Shown here piece after piece: positions 60,501-64,000 of a stretch of 64,000 nucleotides of DNA. Source of the stretch: Streptomyces jumonjinensis (GTDB lineage: Bacteria; Actinomycetota; Actinomycetes; Streptomycetales; Streptomycetaceae). Under the pieces are notes generated by a model that did no database searches, was not told the DNA's origin, and worked only from the letters and a program-made list of their open reading frames with translations. Made by a program: the position numbers and the translations under genes. The stretch covers positions 55,016-119,015 of the forward strand of contig NZ_VCLA01000140.1 of assembly GCF_009600885.1 (NCBI RefSeq), written 5' to 3'. Positions within the stretch are counted from its first letter, which is position 1, and the number at the start of each line of letters is the position of its first letter.

Positions 60501-61400
60501 ATGGCCCAAGTGCTCGACAGAGAGCCCGCGGTGAAGAAGGCCACGGCCGATACACCCGCGGCGCGCACCGCCCGCCGCAAGGCGCTGCTGCACTGGATCG
60601 CCGTGCACTCGCTCGGCATCGCCGCGGCGCTGTTCTTCGTACTCCCCTTCGTCTTCGTCGTCCTCACCTCGCTGATGAGCAATCAGCAGACGCTCACCCG
60701 GGATCTCATCCCGACCACCTGGGAGTGGAGCAACTACTCCAAGGTGCTCGATACACCCGGCTTTCTGACCTGGTGGCGGAATACTCTTCTCTACGCCGGA
60801 GTGGGGACCGTGCTCACGGTCGTCTCCTCCATCCCGGTCGCCTACGCGCTCGCCAAATTCCGCTTCCGCGGCCAGCGGCTGTCGATGATGCTCGTCATCT
60901 CGATGATGATGCTGCCGCCCCAGGTGATCATCGTCCCGATGTATCTCTTCTGGGCGAAGCAGCTGGATCTGGCCGGCACCCTCTGGCCGCTGATCATTCC
61001 CATGGCGTTCGGCGACGCGTTCGCGATCTTCCTGCTGCGGCAGTTCCTGCTCACCATCCCCAACGAGTACATCGACGCGGCGAAGGTGGACGGCTGCGGC
61101 GAACTGCGGACCCTGCTCAAGGTCGTCCTGCCGATGGCCAAGCCGGGAATCGCCGCGGTGGCGCTGTTCCAGTTCTTCTATGCCTGGAACGACTACTTCG
61201 GTCCGCAGATCTACGCCTCGGAGAACCCCGCGGCATGGACGCTGAGCTATGGCCTGGAATCCTTCAAGGGAGCCCACCATACGGACTGGAATCTGACCAT
61301 GGCCGCGACCGTGATGGTCATGGCCCCAGTGATCCTCGTCTTCTTCTTCGCCCAGAAGGCGTTCGTCGAAGGCGTGACACTGACCGGAGTGAAGGGCTGA
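60501..61400 (+). CDS. ABC sugar transporter permease 2
   Basis: This 299-aa permease is of the MalG type. Its EAA loop is NEYIDAAKVDGCGELRTLLK. It begins two bases after the stop of permease 1, with the start ATG inside the sequence TGAGTATGG, and ends eight bases before the GH4 gene. A Lys/Ala-rich cytoplasmic N-terminus of about 35 residues precedes the first helix. Confidence 0.95.
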   Translation: MAQVLDREPAVKKATADTPAARTARRKALLHWIAVHSLGIAAALFFVLPFVFVVLTSLMSNQQTLTRDLIPTTWEWSNYSKVLDTPGFLTWWRNTLLYAGVGTVLTVVSSIPVAYALAKFRFRGQRLSMMLVISMMMLPPQVIIVPMYLFWAKQLDLAGTLWPLIIPMAFGDAFAIFLLRQFLLTIPNEYIDAAKVDGCGELRTLLKVVLPMAKPGIAAVALFQFFYAWNDYFGPQIYASENPAAWTLSYGLESFKGAHHTDWNLTMAATVMVMAPVILVFFFAQKAFVEGVTLTGVKG

Positions 61401-61408
61401 AAGGAAAA

Positions 61409-62674
61409 ATGAAGCTCGCAGTCGTGGGTGGCGGATCCACCTATACCCCTGAGTTGATCGACGGCTTCGCCAGGCTGAGGGACACCCTCCCCATCAGCGA
61501 GCTGGTCCTCGTCGACCCGGCCGCCGACCGTCTCGAACTGGTCGGCGGACTGGCCCGGCGGATCTTCGCCAAGCAGGGCCACAGCGGAACCATCGTCACC
61601 ACGTCCGATGTGGACGCGGGCGTCGCGGACGCCGACGCGGTACTGCTCCAACTGCGCGTCGGCGGCCAGGCCGCCCGGCTCCAGGACGAGACCTGGCCGC
61701 TGGAGTGCGGCTGCGTCGGCCAGGAGACCACCGGCGCGGGCGGCCTCGCCAAGGCGCTGCGCACCGTCCCGGTCGTACTGGACATCGCCGAGCGGGTGCG
61801 GCGCACCAACCCCGACGCCTGGATCATCGACTTCACCAACCCGGTGGGGATCGTGACCAGGGCGCTGCTCCAGGCCGGTCACAAGGCGGTCGGACTGTGC
61901 AATGTGGCCATCGGCTTCCAGCGCCGATTCGCCGCACTGCTCGACGTGGCCCCCTCCGAGGTCCATCTCGACCATGTGGGACTCAACCATCTGACCTGGG
62001 AGACCGGCGTACGGATCGGCGGGCCCGAGGGCGAGAACCTGCTGCCCCGGCTGCTGGCCGAGCACGGCGGCTCGATCGCCGACTCGCTGAGCCTGCCCCG
62101 GCCGCTGATCGACCGCCTCGGCGTGGTCCCCTCGTACTATCTGCGCTACTTCTACGCGCACGACGAGGTGGTCCGGGAGCTCGGCACCAAGCCGTCGCGG
62201 GCCGCCGAGGTCGCCGCCATGGAGAAGGAACTCCTGGCGATGTACGGGGACCCGGCGCTGGACACCAAGCCGGAGCTGCTCGCCAAGCGCGGCGGCGCGT
62301 TCTACTCGGAGGCGGCGGTGGATCTCGCCGCCGCCCTGCTGAGCGGGGGCGGCAGCCCGTACCAGGTGGTCAACACGGTCAACAACGGCACCCGGCCCTT
62401 CCTCCCCGACGACGCCGTCATCGAGGTACAGGCGGCGGTGGGCCGACAGGGCGCGGCTCCGCTCGCGGTGCCCGCGGTCGACCCGCTGTACGCGGGGCTG
62501 ATCGCGAATGTCACGGCCTATGAGGATCTCGCGCTCCAGGCTGCCCTGCACGGCGGGCGGGACCGGGTCTTCAAGGCGCTGCTCTCGCATCCGCTGGTCG
62601 GCCAGTACGAGTACGCCGAGGCGCTCACGGACAAGCTGATCGCCCACAACCGGGAGCACCTGGCGTGGGCGTGA
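61409..62674 (+). CDS. GH4-family 6-phospho-beta-glucosidase
   Basis: This 421-aa NAD- and metal-dependent glycosidase has the nucleotide loop VGGGSTYTPELIDG, IIDFTNPVGIVTRALL, the metal Cys in VGLCNVAIGFQRRF and His in DHVGLNHLTWE, and PSYYLRYFYAHDEV. GH4 enzymes oxidise C3, eliminate the aglycone and re-add water. The sequence is of the phospho-beta-glucosidase (CelF/LicH) type. AAGGAAA precedes ATG 61409. The phosphate on its substrate may come from the kinase encoded next, because no PTS gene is present. Confidence 0.93.
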   Translation: MKLAVVGGGSTYTPELIDGFARLRDTLPISELVLVDPAADRLELVGGLARRIFAKQGHSGTIVTTSDVDAGVADADAVLLQLRVGGQAARLQDETWPLECGCVGQETTGAGGLAKALRTVPVVLDIAERVRRTNPDAWIIDFTNPVGIVTRALLQAGHKAVGLCNVAIGFQRRFAALLDVAPSEVHLDHVGLNHLTWETGVRIGGPEGENLLPRLLAEHGGSIADSLSLPRPLIDRLGVVPSYYLRYFYAHDEVVRELGTKPSRAAEVAAMEKELLAMYGDPALDTKPELLAKRGGAFYSEAAVDLAAALLSGGGSPYQVVNTVNNGTRPFLPDDAVIEVQAAVGRQGAAPLAVPAVDPLYAGLIANVTAYEDLALQAALHGGRDRVFKALLSHPLVGQYEYAEALTDKLIAHNREHLAWA

Positions 62675-63666
62675 CCGCTTCAGTTCTCGCGATCGACGCG
62701 GGCAACAGCAAGACCGACGCGGCCCTGATCGGGGCCGATGGGTCGGTGCTCGCGTCGGCGCGGATCCCGCGCGGCTTCCAGCCTCCCAAGGTCGGCATCC
62801 CGGCGGCGGTCGATGTGCTGGCCGCCGCCGTCGAGGAGGCTCTGGCGCGGGCGGCCGAGGCGTCGGGGGAACGGATCGACCGGGTGGAGCATGTGTCGGC
62901 CTGTCTCGCCAACGCCGATCTCCCGGTGGAGGAGGAGGAGCTGACGGCCGCGCTGCACCAGCGGGGGTGGGGCCGGACGACCCAGGTACGCAACGACACC
63001 TTCGCGGTCCTGCGCGCGGGGCTCGACGAGCCCCGGGGCGTCGCGGTGGTGTGCGGCGCGGGCATCAACTGCGTGGGGATGCTGCCGGACGGCCGCACCG
63101 CCCGCTTCCCGGCGATCGGCAAGATCTCCGGGGACTGGGGCGGCGGCGGGGGCCTGTCGGACGAGGCGCTGTGGTACGCGGCCCGGTCCGAGGACGGCCG
63201 GGGCGAGCGCACCGAACTGGCCCGTACGCTCCCGGAGTACTTCGGGCTGGACTCGATGTACGCGCTGATCGAGGCGCTGCACCGGGGAGGCGTCCCGTTG
63301 GAGCGCAAGTACGAGCTCACTCCGGTCCTCTTCGCCACCGGGGCGCGGGGGGACCGGGTGGCCGCCGCCCTGGTGCGGCGGCTGGCGGAGGAGGTGGTGG
63401 CGATGGCGGCGGTCGCGCTGACGCGGCTGGAGCTGCTCGACGAGGAGGCTCCGGTGCTGCTCGGGGGCAGTGTGCTGACGGCCCGCCATCCGGAGCTGGA
63501 CGCGCAGATCGCCGAGCTGCTGGCGGCGAGGGCCCCGAAGGCGGTGATCGAGGTGGTGGAGGCGCCTCCGGTGCTGGGGGCGGCTCTTCTGGGCTTCGAC
63601 CACACGGGCGCTCCGGCGGAGGCGCACGCGCGGCTGCGGTCGCAATACCTCGCGGGTCGTCGCTAG
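62665..63666 (+). CDS. BadF/BadG-type sugar kinase (N-acetylglucosamine kinase-like)
   Basis: This 333-aa ASKHA-fold kinase has the phosphate loop VLAIDAGNSKTDAAL at the N-terminus and VVCGAGINCVGMLPDGRTA, then GDWGGGGGLSDEALW. It resembles eukaryotic and actinobacterial N-acetylglucosamine kinases. GTG 62665 lies ten bases inside the GH4 gene, so the two are coupled. It may phosphorylate the imported disaccharide to create the GH4 substrate, or the monosaccharide released. Confidence 0.92.
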   Translation: MGVTASVLAIDAGNSKTDAALIGADGSVLASARIPRGFQPPKVGIPAAVDVLAAAVEEALARAAEASGERIDRVEHVSACLANADLPVEEEELTAALHQRGWGRTTQVRNDTFAVLRAGLDEPRGVAVVCGAGINCVGMLPDGRTARFPAIGKISGDWGGGGGLSDEALWYAARSEDGRGERTELARTLPEYFGLDSMYALIEALHRGGVPLERKYELTPVLFATGARGDRVAAALVRRLAEEVVAMAAVALTRLELLDEEAPVLLGGSVLTARHPELDAQIAELLAARAPKAVIEVVEAPPVLGAALLGFDHTGAPAEAHARLRSQYLAGRR

Positions 63667-63671
63667 GGGCC

Positions 63672-63725
63672 CTTGGGGTGCTTGGGGTGCTCGGGGTGCT
63701 TGGGGTGCTCGGGGTGCTCGGGGCT
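63672..63725. repeat. 9-bp tandem repeat, six copies
   Basis: Six units of CTTGGGGTG or CTCGGGGTG run end to end (63672-63725) directly after the kinase stop. They resemble the nine-base repeat GGGTGCTCT inside malQ. Confidence 0.88.
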
Positions 63726-63803
63726 CTGAGGTCTTGAGGCTTTGCAGGCTTTGAGGTCTTGGGGCTTGGGGGGGCGGGCGCGGGCGTCGTGGAGACGGGG
63801 CGC

Positions 63804-63837
63804 GCGGACCGCACCCTTAAGCGGACCGCACCCTTAA
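63804..63837. repeat. 17-bp tandem duplication
   Basis: GCGGACCGCACCCTTAA occurs twice in direct succession (63804-63820 and 63821-63837). Confidence 0.85.
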
Positions 63838-64000
63838 GGGGCCCCGGAGCTGACCCTGATTCCCCGGGCGGGACCCTCGGCACGGGAACCGATCACCCGC
63901 CCGGGGCGTATTCAACGTGGGGGACATCACCAGCGGTTCAGCAGTGTCAGCACAAGATCCAGTCAATGGAGCTGTGTTCACCGGCCATCACGGCCATACT
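63838..64000. other. Window end, no gene supported
   Basis: The last 160 bases are less GC-rich than their surroundings and may hold the promoter and first codons of the next gene. An ATG at 63966 is open to the window end, but too short to judge. Confidence 0.4.

Overview
The window reads as a stretch of Streptomyces chromosome, probably core rather than arm. The DNA is very GC-rich with strong third-position GC bias, and many genes start with GTG. Genus hallmarks are a complete conservon (cvnABCD), an AbaA-like trio (anti-sigma-type ATPase, XRE/DUF5753 regulator, DUF397 peptide), a mycothiol-linked DsbA-family protein, a SpoIIE/PP2C phosphatase and sugar ABC systems without their own ATPase. 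From memory, the order rpiB - permease - sodF - DsbA-like - pepN - asd - malQ - HNH - ROK/ABC sugar operon matches the SCO2626-SCO2662 region of S. coelicolor; this was not checked.

Layout. 1-3 kb: a MacB/FtsX-type ABC exporter, truncated by the window start. 3-7 kb: two small hypotheticals, a CPA2 antiporter and the AbaA-like trio. 7-10.6 kb: a secreted I36-type protein, then an ECF42 sigma factor with a DGPF partner. The sigma factor has a tyrosine-recombinase-like C-terminal extension, and its upstream region carries a perfect 15-bp palindrome and TGTCGA boxes. 10.7-15.3 kb: a radical SAM enzyme with a Cys-rich tail plus a kinase-like protein, a PP2C phosphatase and an Eis-like acetyltransferase. 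15.5-17.5 kb: two overlapping class I terpene synthase genes. 17.6-23.3 kb: nei2, a dispersed-repeat cluster, rpiB, and two paralogous amino-acid permeases flanking bioY. 23.4-28.5 kb: two FGGY kinases, a 2-hydroxyacid dehydrogenase and a histidine phosphatase. 28.7-43 kb: GDPD, sodF (with a probable 3'-UTR small RNA), DsbA-like, two PepN paralogs, an AbiEi/DUF559-like protein, a subtilase and asd. 43.4-48.3 kb: the conservon, then EamA/MarR with an operator array. 48.4-56.5 kb: malQ, a GH84-type glycosidase, HNH and MscS. 56.5-63.7 kb: a ROK-regulated ABC import, GH4 glycosidase and sugar kinase operon.

How the parts work together. The 3' operon looks like a complete module: a ROK repressor with a palindromic operator, a lipoprotein binding protein, two permeases, an NAD-dependent GH4 glycosidase and a BadF-type kinase. 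The ATPase is probably the shared MsiK. The conservon genes overlap and should form a membrane-associated, GPCR-like signalling set. The ECF42/DGPF pair is a stress-type sigma operon.

The most unusual items are the ECF42-recombinase fusion and its control region, the radical SAM enzyme with a C-x8-C-x8-C tail, the coupled terpene cyclases, and many short tandem-repeat expansions, several of them in frame inside enzymes. I saw no tRNA, rRNA, CRISPR array or intact transposase.
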